Source: Jiangella anatolica
GTDB taxonomy: Bacteria > Actinomycetota > Actinomycetes > Jiangellales > Jiangellaceae
Reading direction: 5' to 3'
Length of the DNA stretch: 37,841 bases
Assembly: GCF_003236295.1 (NCBI RefSeq)
Contig: NZ_POTW01000066.1
Span: 1-37,841 of the forward strand
Of the stretch, positions 8,252-15,633 are shown piece after piece. The notes beneath the pieces were generated by a model. It saw nothing but the letters and a program-made list of their open reading frames with translations. It did no database searches and was not told the DNA's origin. The translations under genes were made by a program, and so were the position numbers. Numbering within the stretch: position 1 is the first letter of the stretch; the number at the start of each line of letters is the position of its first letter.

Positions 8252-8287
8252 TTGCCACGCCGGCAGCAGTGTGCGATATTCGCACTA
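8252..8287 (+). promoter_or_regulatory. Predicted leaderless promoter with perfect palindromic operator
   Basis: TTGCCA (8252-8257) and GATATT (8275-8280) are separated by exactly 17 bases, and the A of the ATG at 8287 falls where transcription should start. There is no Shine-Dalgarno sequence. The -10 sits inside GTGCGATATTCGCAC (8271-8285), a perfect 6+3+6 inverted repeat ending 1 base before the start codon. This suggests leaderless mRNA repressed by a dimeric HTH protein, most simply the XRE protein encoded directly downstream. Confidence 0.7.
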
Positions 8288-9384
8288 TGGCGGGCAGTGT
8301 GGAGAGGTGGGACCAGGTGGGCCGTCGCGTGCGCGAGGCTCGGATCGCGGCTGGACTCAGTCAGAGCCAACTTGCGAGTCTGTTGCGTATCGACCGTTCC
8401 GCGCTCGTGCGGGTGGAGAGCGGACAGCGCCAGGTATCGGCGCTGGAACTCTTTCGGTTGTCGGACCACCTCGGAGTACCGGCAGGTCATTTCGTCTCCG
8501 CACCGATTCCAGCGATCGTGTCCCAGCGCATGGACCTCGACGAAGCCGCTCAGCCGGCGGCACGCGACCGGTTTCGGCTGGACGCGGCGCTCGAGGCCCA
8601 CGCACGCGACGCGGAGTTCCTCCGAACCGGCGGATTCCTCCCGGACGGTCTCGCGCTCCCTTCCGGACCGGTGGCGAGCGTTGCCGATGCACGAGCTCTG
8701 GCTTTGTCGGCGCGAGCCGCCATCGCCCTCGACGACAAGCCCGTGCAAGGCATGGCATCGACGGCCGAATACTTCGGTCTCTACCTTCTGGTCGCGGCCC
8801 TGCCAGGTGAAGGGGCGTCCCTGCGCCTGGACGACCAGTTCGGTGTCGCGATCGTCGGCGGTACCGCGCCAGCGGGCCGGCGCCGCTTCACCGCCGCACA
8901 TGAGCTTGGCCATCACCTGCTGGGGGATGAGTACCAGTCGGACATCGGGGTGGCGGCCAGTCGCGACGAGCGCGAATGCTTGATCGACGCGTTCGCCGCG
9001 GCCTTCCTTCTACCGGAGACCGCCGTCACCGCTCGGTGGCCCCTGCTCCAGGGTTCCGAGCGCGAGAAGCTGGTTCAGCTCGCCGCCGAGTTCCGAGTCT
9101 CATGGGGCGCCGCGGTAAAGGCGGTCAAGCGGGCGGGGCTGGTCGACGCCCAACGCGCGGGCACCTTGAACGCCCAGACTCCGCAGCGAGGCGATTTCCT
9201 GGCGATCTTCGGAACGGAGCCGGTGGAAGACCTGCGCACGGGCGAGACCGGCGCGGCCTGGCGGCGAGCAGTGCTGGCCGCCTATCAGGACGGGACGGTA
9301 ACCCCAGCGCGGGCCATCGAACTGCTGCACGGCGCGCTCGAGGAGACAGATCTGCCCGACCGCGAGGACGATGCCGCACCATGA
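8287..9384 (+). CDS. XRE-HTH / ImmA-IrrE metallopeptidase fusion protein
   Basis: 365 residues. Residues 10-65 are an XRE helix-turn-helix (VREARIAAGLSQSQLASLLRIDRSALVRVESGQ). The ImmA/IrrE (M78) peptidase domain follows, with the zinc site AAHELGHH (H205, E206, H209) and the probable third ligand in RECLIDAFAAAFLLP. ImmA-type proteases cleave or inactivate partner repressors on a stress signal; XRE-ImmA fusions act as antitoxin-like or switch regulators. Codon use (more TTG, CTT, CGA) is less GC-biased than the flanks, suggesting transfer. The gene overlaps the PIN gene by 4 bases (ATGA). Domain calls are firm; the toxin-antitoxin role is inferred. Confidence 0.88.
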   Translation: MAGSVERWDQVGRRVREARIAAGLSQSQLASLLRIDRSALVRVESGQRQVSALELFRLSDHLGVPAGHFVSAPIPAIVSQRMDLDEAAQPAARDRFRLDAALEAHARDAEFLRTGGFLPDGLALPSGPVASVADARALALSARAAIALDDKPVQGMASTAEYFGLYLLVAALPGEGASLRLDDQFGVAIVGGTAPAGRRRFTAAHELGHHLLGDEYQSDIGVAASRDERECLIDAFAAAFLLPETAVTARWPLLQGSEREKLVQLAAEFRVSWGAAVKAVKRAGLVDAQRAGTLNAQTPQRGDFLAIFGTEPVEDLRTGETGAAWRRAVLAAYQDGTVTPARAIELLHGALEETDLPDREDDAAP

Positions 9385-9884
9385 CGATCCTGATCTGGGA
9401 CACGTCGCCCGTCCTGCACGCCGGCCGCATTGATCGCCTGGACGTCCTCGGCGACATCGCATCCGGCTGGCAGAACCTGACGACCGCCGCGGTCGTGGAA
9501 GAGCTCGAGGCTGCGGGCGTCGCGTTGCCCAGCTGGCTGGAGGTCGTCCATGTCGACGGACTGGCAGAGCTCGTGGCGCTGGGCGAGTGGCTCCAACGGG
9601 TCGCTGCCGGCGACCGGAACCGCGGCGAGGCCACCGTCCTGGCATGGGCGCAGGTCCACGGCGCCCTCCCGATCATCGACGACAAGGACGCCCGTGCCGC
9701 CGCCCAGCGCGGCGGCCTCGACGCGCATGGCCTGCTCTGGGTCGTCGCCGAAGCCGTCCGGAGCGGCAGGATCACCAGCGTCGCCTCAAGCGGGTTCGTC
9801 GATGCGATGCTGGCTTCGGGCGCCAGATACCCACTCGAGCCCGGCGGCTTCGTCGATTGGGCCAAGGCGAACTCGCTGCTCTGA
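9381..9884 (+). CDS. PIN-like domain protein, partner of XRE-ImmA
   Basis: 167 residues with a PIN-nuclease pattern: IWDTSP (D7), VVEELE (E40/E41), GEATVLAWA (E83) and IIDDKDARAAA (D100/D101, D103), the usual four acidic positions for Mg binding and RNA cleavage. It is translationally coupled to the XRE-ImmA gene. Resemblance is to the DUF3368/DUF4411-type PIN proteins that accompany XRE-COG2856 proteins rather than to classical VapC, which pairs with a small antitoxin. It is probably an RNase held in check by the upstream protein. C-terminal residues 120-167 (helical, GGFVDWAKANS) are less conserved. Confidence 0.75.
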   Translation: MTILIWDTSPVLHAGRIDRLDVLGDIASGWQNLTTAAVVEELEAAGVALPSWLEVVHVDGLAELVALGEWLQRVAAGDRNRGEATVLAWAQVHGALPIIDDKDARAAAQRGGLDAHGLLWVVAEAVRSGRITSVASSGFVDAMLASGARYPLEPGGFVDWAKANSLL

Positions 9885-9921
9885 CGTGGCCGAGGCCGAG
9901 CTGGGCCCGCCAGCGCGCATG

Positions 9922-10018
9922 TCTTCACGGTTGGTGAAGAACGGCAGATCTTCACGTCATCGGGCGCTTGCCCAGCCATCCGTCCCGGCCCACGGTTGAT
10001 GTGTCAGCAGTCTTCACG
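9922..10018 (+). promoter_or_regulatory. Cluster of TCTTCACG elements before malate synthase
   Basis: TCTTCAC occurs at 9922, 9949 and 10011, and its complement GTGAAGA at 9934-9940. The first and the complement form a perfect 7-bp inverted repeat with a 5-base spacer. The 162-base gap between the PIN gene and the malate synthase gene contains no ORF, so these are candidate operator half-sites for a regulator of the downstream gene. Confidence 0.5.
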
Positions 10019-10046
10019 TCTGCGTGGGCCAGCGGAGGAGAGCATC

Positions 10047-11360
10047 GTGACCACCACCATCCAGACCCGTCCGCCGCTTCCGGCGCCGCCGTCGGCGCCG
10101 GCCACCTCGCCGGTCCGGGTGACCGGGCCGGCCGTTCCCGGCGCCGACGAGATCCTGACGCCGGCCGCGCTGCGCTTCCTCGCCGACCTGCACCGCCGGT
10201 TCGCCGGACGGCGAGCCGAGCTGCTCGCGGCCCGGCAGGAGCGCCGGCAGCGGATCGCCGACGGCGAGAACCCGGACTTCCTGCCGGAGACGAAGGCCAT
10301 CCGCGACGACCCGGAGTGGCGTGTGCCGCCGCTGCCGGCCGGGCTGCTGGACCCCGGCGCCGACGTCGGGCGGGCCGACTTCGAGGACACGGCCACACCG
10401 CACCTCGTGAACGTCGTCACCGGGCAGCTGGACCTGCGCGCGACACACCGGCCCGCGATCGTCCGGCCGCGCGGCTGGCACCTCACCGAGAAGCACCTGC
10501 GCGTCGACGACCAGCCGATGGCCGCGGCGCTGGTCGACGCCGGCCTGTACGTGTTCCACCACGCAGGCGCCGGGCCGTGGTTCCGGCTGCCGAAGCTGGA
10601 GAGCCACCAGGAGGCGCGCCTCTGGCACGACGTCTTCGCCCACGCCGAGGACGTGCTGGGGCTGGAGCGCGGCACGATCCGCGCCACCGTCATCGTCGAG
10701 ACGATCACCGCCGCGTTCGAGGCGGAGGAGATCCTCTACGAGCTGGGCGAGCACGCCGCGGGGCTGGAAGCGGACGAGTCGGACTACCTGTTCAGCATCG
10801 TCAAGACGTTCCGCAGCCGCGGCCGGCGCTTCGTCCTGCCGGACCGGTCGGCCGTCACGGCGGACGTCCCGTTCCTGCGCGCCTACACCGAGCTACTCGC
10901 CTACACCGAACGCAGGCGCGTCGACGGCGACGGCGCCGGCCGGCGCCCCGTCACGGCCGCCGACCTGCTCGACGTCGCGGCCACTCCCGGCATGGTCACC
11001 GAGGACGGGCTGCGCGGCAGCGTCGCGGTCGCCATCGGCTACCTCGAGGCGTGGCTCGGCGGACGGGGCACGGTCACGGCCGGCGGTCTCGTCGCGGACA
11101 CGGCTGCCGCGGAGCTCGCCCGATCGCAGATCTGGCAGTGGATCGAGACCGAGACGCCCCTGGACGACGGCCGCCTCATCACGCCGCGGCTGGTCCGCTA
11201 CCTCGTCGAGGAGGAGGTGGAGCGGCTCCTCGCCGAGGCCGGCGAGGATGCCGAGCGAGGCGGCCGGGTCGAGACCGCGCGGCGGCTGTTCGAGGAGGCC
11301 GCCCTGGAGCCGGCCTACCCGACGTTCCTCACCATCGCCGCCTACGCCCGCCACGTCTGA
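10047..11360 (+). CDS. aceB: Malate synthase A homologue with internal deletion
   Basis: 437 residues, against ~530-540 for malate synthase A, which condenses glyoxylate and acetyl-CoA to malate. Clear landmarks: RADFEDTATP, RPRGWHLTEKH (R142), GPWFRLPKLESHQEARLW, IRATVIVETI (E218), ESDYLFSIVKTFR (D246), and TAAAELARSQIWQW following D351, the position of the catalytic Asp in family LMEDAATAE. After LLAYTERRR the chain jumps to VTAADLL, so about 75-80 residues are absent, including the conserved RRGxHAMGGMAAxIP segment and DGTWVAHP. The frame is open and the GTG start has GGAGGAG 6 bases upstream, so it is likely expressed; activity is doubtful. Its place beside a urate-degradation operon fits glyoxylate disposal. 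Confidence 0.8.
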   Translation: MTTTIQTRPPLPAPPSAPATSPVRVTGPAVPGADEILTPAALRFLADLHRRFAGRRAELLAARQERRQRIADGENPDFLPETKAIRDDPEWRVPPLPAGLLDPGADVGRADFEDTATPHLVNVVTGQLDLRATHRPAIVRPRGWHLTEKHLRVDDQPMAAALVDAGLYVFHHAGAGPWFRLPKLESHQEARLWHDVFAHAEDVLGLERGTIRATVIVETITAAFEAEEILYELGEHAAGLEADESDYLFSIVKTFRSRGRRFVLPDRSAVTADVPFLRAYTELLAYTERRRVDGDGAGRRPVTAADLLDVAATPGMVTEDGLRGSVAVAIGYLEAWLGGRGTVTAGGLVADTAAAELARSQIWQWIETETPLDDGRLITPRLVRYLVEEEVERLLAEAGEDAERGGRVETARRLFEEAALEPAYPTFLTIAAYARHV

Positions 11361-11617
11361 GGCCGGCGGTTCGTCACCTCGATGTCGCCGGCGGCGACGT
11401 CGAGCAGCTGGTGTGCGAGGTCGGACAGGGCGCGTGCCACGGCCAGCTCGTCGCCGATGCGCGGGACCTCGGGGTCGTCCGGGTTGCGCCGCGCCCGGCC
11501 GACACCGGCCAGGGCCGGTCGTCCCGGCGCCTGCAGCCGGGCCTCGGCGTGAGTCGTCCGGTCGTCCTGGTGCTCGTCGATGATGAGCTCGACGGTCCAG
11601 TGTGCTGCCTGCATCAT
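11342..11617 (-). CDS. DUF1876 domain protein
   Basis: 91-residue protein with the DUF1876 pattern: WTVELIIDEHQDDRTTHAEARL, a variable Gly-rich turn with GRARRNPDDPEVPRIGDELAVARALSDLAHQLLDVAAGDIE. Such proteins are small actinobacterial proteins of unknown function with a double-stranded-RNA-binding-like fold. The start is ambiguous among GTG 11620, ATG 11617 and ATG 11614; 11617 is taken for spacing to GAGGAG. The 3' end overlaps the convergent malate synthase gene by 19 bases, so the two transcripts are antisense there. Confidence 0.87.
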   Translation of the reverse strand: MMQAAHWTVELIIDEHQDDRTTHAEARLQAPGRPALAGVGRARRNPDDPEVPRIGDELAVARALSDLAHQLLDVAAGDIEVTNRRPQTWRA

Positions 11618-11660
11618 CACGACTCCTCTTTCCGCGCGGTCGCTCTCCTTCCCGCCTACC

Positions 11661-11713
11661 CGCGGCCGGCCCGGCCAAACGGCGTCCGGGTGTGGGCGAC
11701 GGGCCGGCGGGTA
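11661..11713. repeat. Imperfect inverted repeat in divergent spacer
   Basis: GCCGGCCCG (11665-11673) is repeated inverted at 11700-11708 with a 26-base spacer. The match extends outward as TACCCG/CGGGTA if a 3-base bulge is allowed. It lies between divergent DUF1876 and the 39-residue peptide gene and could fold in the leader of the latter. Confidence 0.35.
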
Positions 11714-11742
11714 CGGGCACAGGGTCGGGAGGTGAGATCACC

Positions 11743-11862
11743 ATGACGACACAGACGCAGCGGACGTTCATCTGGGTCGCCGTGGTCGCCGCCGTCATCG
11801 CCCTCTTCGTGCTCGCGATGCTGGTCGGCGGCGACGGAGGCGGTGGCGGAGGCGGCTACTGA
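11743..11862 (+). CDS. 39-residue single-pass membrane peptide
   Basis: Starts at ATG 11743 with GGAGGT 9 bases upstream. MTTQTQR is followed by a hydrophobic helix (residues 8-28, IWVAVVAAVIALFVLAMLV) and a Gly-rich tail GGDGGGGGGGY. It has the form of a small membrane protein; no family is recognised. The last 7 bases overlap the convergent allE gene end. It diverges from the DUF1876 gene. The strong ribosome binding site and the clean membrane helix support it as real, but coding by chance in a short frame cannot be excluded. Confidence 0.6.
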   Translation: MTTQTQRTFIWVAVVAAVIALFVLAMLVGGDGGGGGGGY

Positions 11863-12680
11863 TCGCCTCGAAGCGCGACGTGGCGGTTGACGTCCTTGTA
11901 GAGGAGGTAGCGGAACGGCCCGGGCCCGCCGGCGTAGCAGGCCTGCGGGCAGAACGCGCGCAGCCACATGAAGTCGCCGGCCTCGACCTCGACCCAGTCC
12001 TCGTTGAGGAGGTAGACGGCCTTGCCCTGCAGGACGTAGAGGCCGTGCTCCATCACGTGCGTCTCCGGGAACGGGATCGACGCGCCGGGCCTGAAGTTCA
12101 CGATGTTGACGTGCAGGTCGTGCCGCAGGTCCGCGACGTCCACGAACCGGGTCGTCGACCAGGCGCCGCCGGTCCCGGGCATGTCGACGGGTGTGACGTC
12201 CTGCTCGCGGGTGACGAACGCGGGTGGCACGTCGAGCCCGTCGACCCGCTGGTAGGCCTTGCGGATCCAGTGGAACGTCGCGCTCGCCCCGCTCTCGTTG
12301 ACGAGCGACCAGACAACGCCAGGGGGAACGAACGCGTAGGAGCCCGGCGCCAGCGCATACGAGGCGTCGTCGAGGGTGAGGCTGAGCGACCCGTCCACCA
12401 CGAACAGCACACCCTCCGCCGCCGGGTCGGGCTCGGGCCGGCGTGAGCCGCCGCCCGCGGAGACCTCCACGACGTACTGGCTGAACGTCTCGGCGAACCC
12501 CGACAGCGGCCGGGCCAGCACCCAGAGGCGGGTGTGCGCCCAGCCGGGCAGGTAGGACACGGTGATGTCGCTGAGCGTGCGGGCCGGGATGACGGCGTAG
12601 GCCTGAGTGAAGCGCGCGCGATCGGTGGTGAGCGCGGTCTGCGGCGGCAACCCGCCGCGCGGCACGTAGTAGTCGTTCAT
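11856..12680 (-). CDS. allE: (S)-ureidoglycine aminohydrolase
   Basis: 274-residue bicupin. The N-terminal cupin is degenerate (GVLFVVDGSLSLTLDD); the C-terminal cupin carries the metal-site pattern FPETHVMEHGLYVLQGKAVYLL with E, H, H and a downstream Gln in FCPQACYAGGPGP, then FRYLLYKDVNRH. The enzyme releases ammonia from (S)-ureidoglycine to give ureidoglycolate. It is the last gene of the xdh-all operon and overlaps allB by 4 bases; AAGGGG lies 7-8 bases before the ATG. Allantoate amidohydrolase, which makes its substrate, is not in the window and must be encoded elsewhere if the pathway runs. Confidence 0.92.
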   Translation of the reverse strand: MNDYYVPRGGLPPQTALTTDRARFTQAYAVIPARTLSDITVSYLPGWAHTRLWVLARPLSGFAETFSQYVVEVSAGGGSRRPEPDPAAEGVLFVVDGSLSLTLDDASYALAPGSYAFVPPGVVWSLVNESGASATFHWIRKAYQRVDGLDVPPAFVTREQDVTPVDMPGTGGAWSTTRFVDVADLRHDLHVNIVNFRPGASIPFPETHVMEHGLYVLQGKAVYLLNEDWVEVEAGDFMWLRAFCPQACYAGGPGPFRYLLYKDVNRHVALRGDQ

Positions 12681-14002
12681 CGCTCGCCCCTTCGCAGCAG
12701 CTTCCCGGCCGGCGCTCCGCCGACGGGCCGTCCGCGCAGCCACGTCTCGCGCACCACTCCCGCCAGCCGGCGACCGGCGTAGGGCGAGACCGGGTTCCGG
12801 TGCAGCAGCGCGGCGACGTCGACGACGAACTCCTCGTCCGGCGCGAACCGGACCAGGTCCGCGTCGGCGCCGGCCGCGATCCGGCCCTTGTGCCGCAGCC
12901 CGACAAGATCCGCCGGAGCCGTCGCCATCCACCGCACGACGTCGGCCAGTGCGAGGCCCCGCGCCCGGGCGCCCGTCCACACCGCGGGCAGCCCGAGCTG
13001 GACCGACGCGATGCCGCCCCACGCGCTCGCGAAGTCGCCCTCCTTGAGGTCCGCGGTGCACGGCGAGTGGTCGGAGACGACGAGGTCGACGTCGCCGGCG
13101 GCCAGCGCGGCCCAGAGCGCCTCCCGGTTGGCCGCGCCGCGGATGGGCGGGCAGCACTTGAGCTCGGTGGCGCCGTCGGCGATGTGCTCGGCGTCGAAGG
13201 TCAGGTAGTGCGGGCAGGTCTCGACGCTGACGTCGACGCCGGCCGCGCGGGCGTCACGCAGCGCCGGCACGGCCCCGGCGGTGCTGAGGTGGACGATGTG
13301 CGCGCGGCCACCCGTCGCCCGGGCCTGTGCGACGACCAGCTCGATGGCGGCCTGCTCGGCCTTGTCGGGGCGGGACGCGAGGAAGCCGGCGTAGTGGACG
13401 CCGTCCAGCGCGGCCTCGTCCAGCAGCCGGCCGTCCTCGGCGTGGACGATCATCAGCGCGCCCAGCCCGGCGCACTCCCGCATCGCCGACGCGAACTCGT
13501 CGGGCTCGAGGTGGCCGAACTCGTCGACGCCGGAGTCGAGCAGGAAGCACTTGAAGCCGAACACCCCGGCCCGGTGCAGCGGCTCCAGGTCGGCCCCGTT
13601 GCCCGGCACGGCGCCGCCCCAGAAGCCGACGTCCACCCAGACCTGGCCGTCGGCCGTCCGCCGCTTGACCTCCAGCGCGGCGACGGTCGTGGTCGGCGGG
13701 ACGGAGTTCAGCGGCATGTCGACGATCGTGGTGACGCCGCCCGCGGCGGCCGCCCGCGTCGCCGTGTCGAACCCCTCCCATTCGGCCCGGCCCGGGTCGT
13801 TGACGTGCACGTGCGTGTCGACGAGGCCGGGCAGCAGCACCTCGTCGTCGGCGAGGGTGACGGTGCGCGCGGCCGGCGGCGGGTCGTCGTACGCCGTGAC
13901 GACGGCGATCCGCCCGCCCGCGACGCCCACGGCGGCCGGCGCCTCGGCGCCGTCGACGACGGCCCGCCGGGCGCGGACGACGAGGTCGAGGTCAGCTGCC
14001 AC
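12677..14002 (-). CDS. allB: Allantoinase
   Basis: 441-residue amidohydrolase that opens allantoin to allantoate. Dinuclear metal-site motifs are present: GLVDTHVHVNDPGR, FGFKCFLLDSGVDEFGH with the Lys expected to be carboxylated, IVHAEDG, HIVHLSTAGA, VETCPHYLTF and VVSDHSPC. The ELKCCPPIRG loop is typical of allantoinases and separates it from dihydroorotases and hydantoinases. The GTG at 14002 starts 11 bases inside the upstream HIU hydrolase gene, so translation is coupled. It sits in the order hiuH-allB-allE. Confidence 0.95.
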   Translation of the reverse strand: MAADLDLVVRARRAVVDGAEAPAAVGVAGGRIAVVTAYDDPPPAARTVTLADDEVLLPGLVDTHVHVNDPGRAEWEGFDTATRAAAAGGVTTIVDMPLNSVPPTTTVAALEVKRRTADGQVWVDVGFWGGAVPGNGADLEPLHRAGVFGFKCFLLDSGVDEFGHLEPDEFASAMRECAGLGALMIVHAEDGRLLDEAALDGVHYAGFLASRPDKAEQAAIELVVAQARATGGRAHIVHLSTAGAVPALRDARAAGVDVSVETCPHYLTFDAEHIADGATELKCCPPIRGAANREALWAALAAGDVDLVVSDHSPCTADLKEGDFASAWGGIASVQLGLPAVWTGARARGLALADVVRWMATAPADLVGLRHKGRIAAGADADLVRFAPDEEFVVDVAALLHRNPVSPYAGRRLAGVVRETWLRGRPVGGAPAGKLLRRGER

Positions 14003-14300
14003 GGTAGGTCGTGTAGCCGTAGGGGCTGAGCAGCAGCGGCACGTGGTAGTGCTGGCCGGCGTCGGCGTCGGCGACGGCGAAGACGACGACCACCTCCGGG
14101 TAGAAGGCGCCCGCCGTGTCGAAACGGAGCACGTAGTCGCCGGCGTCCAGCGGGTCCGGGCCGAGCGCGGCGATCCGGCCGTCGGCGTCCGTCACGCCCT
14201 CGCCGAGCCGGTCGCCGGACCTGGTCTCCAGGACGACCCGGATGCCCGCCGCCGGCCGCCCGGCGGCGGTGTCGAGAACGTGCGTGGACAGGGTGCTCAC
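13992..14300 (-). CDS. hiuH: 5-hydroxyisourate hydrolase (transthyretin-like)
   Basis: 102-residue HIU hydrolase turning the uricase product 5-hydroxyisourate into OHCU. The diagnostic features are the N-terminal LSTHVLDTAAGRPAAG, the central FYPEVVVVF, HYHVPLLLSPYGYTTYRGS and the terminal YRGS that separates HIUases from vertebrate transthyretin. The GTG start overlaps the upstream uraD stop (GTGA). The length is slightly short of the usual 105-120, with a contracted loop before FYPEV. It forms a tetramer in studied relatives. Confidence 0.95.
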   Translation of the reverse strand: MSTLSTHVLDTAAGRPAAGIRVVLETRSGDRLGEGVTDADGRIAALGPDPLDAGDYVLRFDTAGAFYPEVVVVFAVADADAGQHYHVPLLLSPYGYTTYRGS

Positions 14301-14737
14301 AGCGTCGCCTCCAGGCGCAGCAGCGCGATCTCGCGCAGGTTCGACACGGTCTCGGCCCGCTCGGTGCGGTCGTCGTTGTGCAGCCGCCGGTCCAGCTCGG
14401 CGAGGATCTCGTCGGCGTCCCGGCCGGCCGCGCGGATCAGGAACACCCGGCCGAACCGCTCCTCGTACACAGCATTGCCGGCCGCCAGCCGTCCGGCGGC
14501 GTCGACGACGCCGGACTGCTCGCGCCGGGACTGCGCGCCGCCGCGCTCGCCGATCCGCGGATGGCCCGCCAGCGCCTGCTCGAGCTCCTCGTCGGTGAGC
14601 TCGCGGGCGGCGGCGTCGGCGGCCCGCAGCAGCGCGTCGCGGCCGGCGTACGGCTGGCCGGCCAGCACGTCGTCGGCCCAGCGCGGCACGGACAGGCAGG
14701 CCAGCAGCGTCTCCCGCGTCGTCGTCACGCCGGACAT
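14297..14737 (-). CDS. uraD: OHCU decarboxylase
   Basis: 146 residues. Catalyses stereospecific decarboxylation of 2-oxo-4-hydroxy-4-carboxy-5-ureidoimidazoline to (S)-allantoin. The family signature HPRIGERG with the catalytic His is present, as are SRREQSGV, NAVYEERFGRVFLIRAAGR and the C-terminal ELDRRLHNDDRTERAETVSNLREIALLRL. The ATG shares its A with the uricase stop (TGATG). It follows uricase and precedes HIU hydrolase, so the three steps from urate to allantoin are made in one transcript. Confidence 0.95.
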   Translation of the reverse strand: MSGVTTTRETLLACLSVPRWADDVLAGQPYAGRDALLRAADAAARELTDEELEQALAGHPRIGERGGAQSRREQSGVVDAAGRLAAGNAVYEERFGRVFLIRAAGRDADEILAELDRRLHNDDRTERAETVSNLREIALLRLEATL

Positions 14738-15624
14738 CAGCAGAACCCCGGCACGGCCAGCCAGGCCTCGTCGGCGGGTGGGACGTCGTCGCGCGTCACC
14801 TGCGCCTCGATCAGCCCGTACGGCCGGTCGGCGGCGACGAACACCTCGCCCTCGTTGCTGAGCCCGTCGATCTGGAAGCCGCTGAAGTCGACGAGGAAGT
14901 GGTGCAGATTGGGCGCGGAGAACCGGATCTCGGCGATTCCCGGCTGCGCGTCGAGCACGGCGCAGCCCATCGCGTAGAGCGTCTCCTGCAGCGCCCGCGA
15001 GTAGGTGCCGGCGAACGTCTCCAGCAGCGTCGCCCTCACCGCCTCGTGGGACGCGTTCCAGTCGATGCCGTCGGTGTCGGTGTGCCGCCACCGCGCCACC
15101 AGCGACGTGGCGAGGACCCGGTCGTCGGCCTCGGCCAGCGTCGTGAACTCGTCCTTCAGGAAGCCCTTGAACTCGGAGTCGGTCGTGTTGAGCAGCGCGA
15201 GGTCGCAGATGCCCGACAGCACGTGGGTGGCCTCGCGCCCGACCGTCACCACGGCCGTGCGGACGCTTCCGCCGCGGCGGACGAAGGAGTGGTCGCCGAT
15301 GCGGTCCCAGCCGTACTCCTCGACCCGCACCTGCGCCGCCTCGGCGGCCGGGCACGCGTCGAGCAGCCGCGACCCCAGCGCGAGCGCGTAGTCCTCGACG
15401 GAGCCGACGCCGTGCAGCTTGGCGTAGGCGAACGCGGTGTTCTTCTGTGTGTCCGTCGGCAGCACCGCGGCCTGGTCGCCGGTGGTGTGCGCCGCCTCGA
15501 AGTCGCCGCGCAGCGACGTCGACACGTTCAGGTCGTGCAGCTCGTGCCGCTGGGTGTCGCGGACGATCCGGACGACGCGGGACTCCGCCTTGCCGTACCG
15601 GTTGGCTCCCAGTCTGTGCGCCAT
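14737..15624 (-). CDS. uox: Factor-independent urate hydroxylase (uricase)
   Basis: 295-residue cofactor-free uricase, converting urate, O2 and water to 5-hydroxyisourate and H2O2. Landmarks: YGKAESRVVRIVRD near the start, PTDTQKNTAFAYAK (catalytic Thr and Lys region), SEFKGFLKDEFTTL, and SAPNLHHFLVDFSGF with the substrate-binding Asn and His. AGGAG lies 6-7 bases before the ATG. It is 9 bases downstream of the DUF6986 gene. The C-terminus (AWLAVPGFC) is a little extended; no peroxisome-like signal is relevant in bacteria. Confidence 0.95.
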   Translation of the reverse strand: MAHRLGANRYGKAESRVVRIVRDTQRHELHDLNVSTSLRGDFEAAHTTGDQAAVLPTDTQKNTAFAYAKLHGVGSVEDYALALGSRLLDACPAAEAAQVRVEEYGWDRIGDHSFVRRGGSVRTAVVTVGREATHVLSGICDLALLNTTDSEFKGFLKDEFTTLAEADDRVLATSLVARWRHTDTDGIDWNASHEAVRATLLETFAGTYSRALQETLYAMGCAVLDAQPGIAEIRFSAPNLHHFLVDFSGFQIDGLSNEGEVFVAADRPYGLIEAQVTRDDVPPADEAWLAVPGFC

Positions 15625-15633
15625 CGGCTGCTC

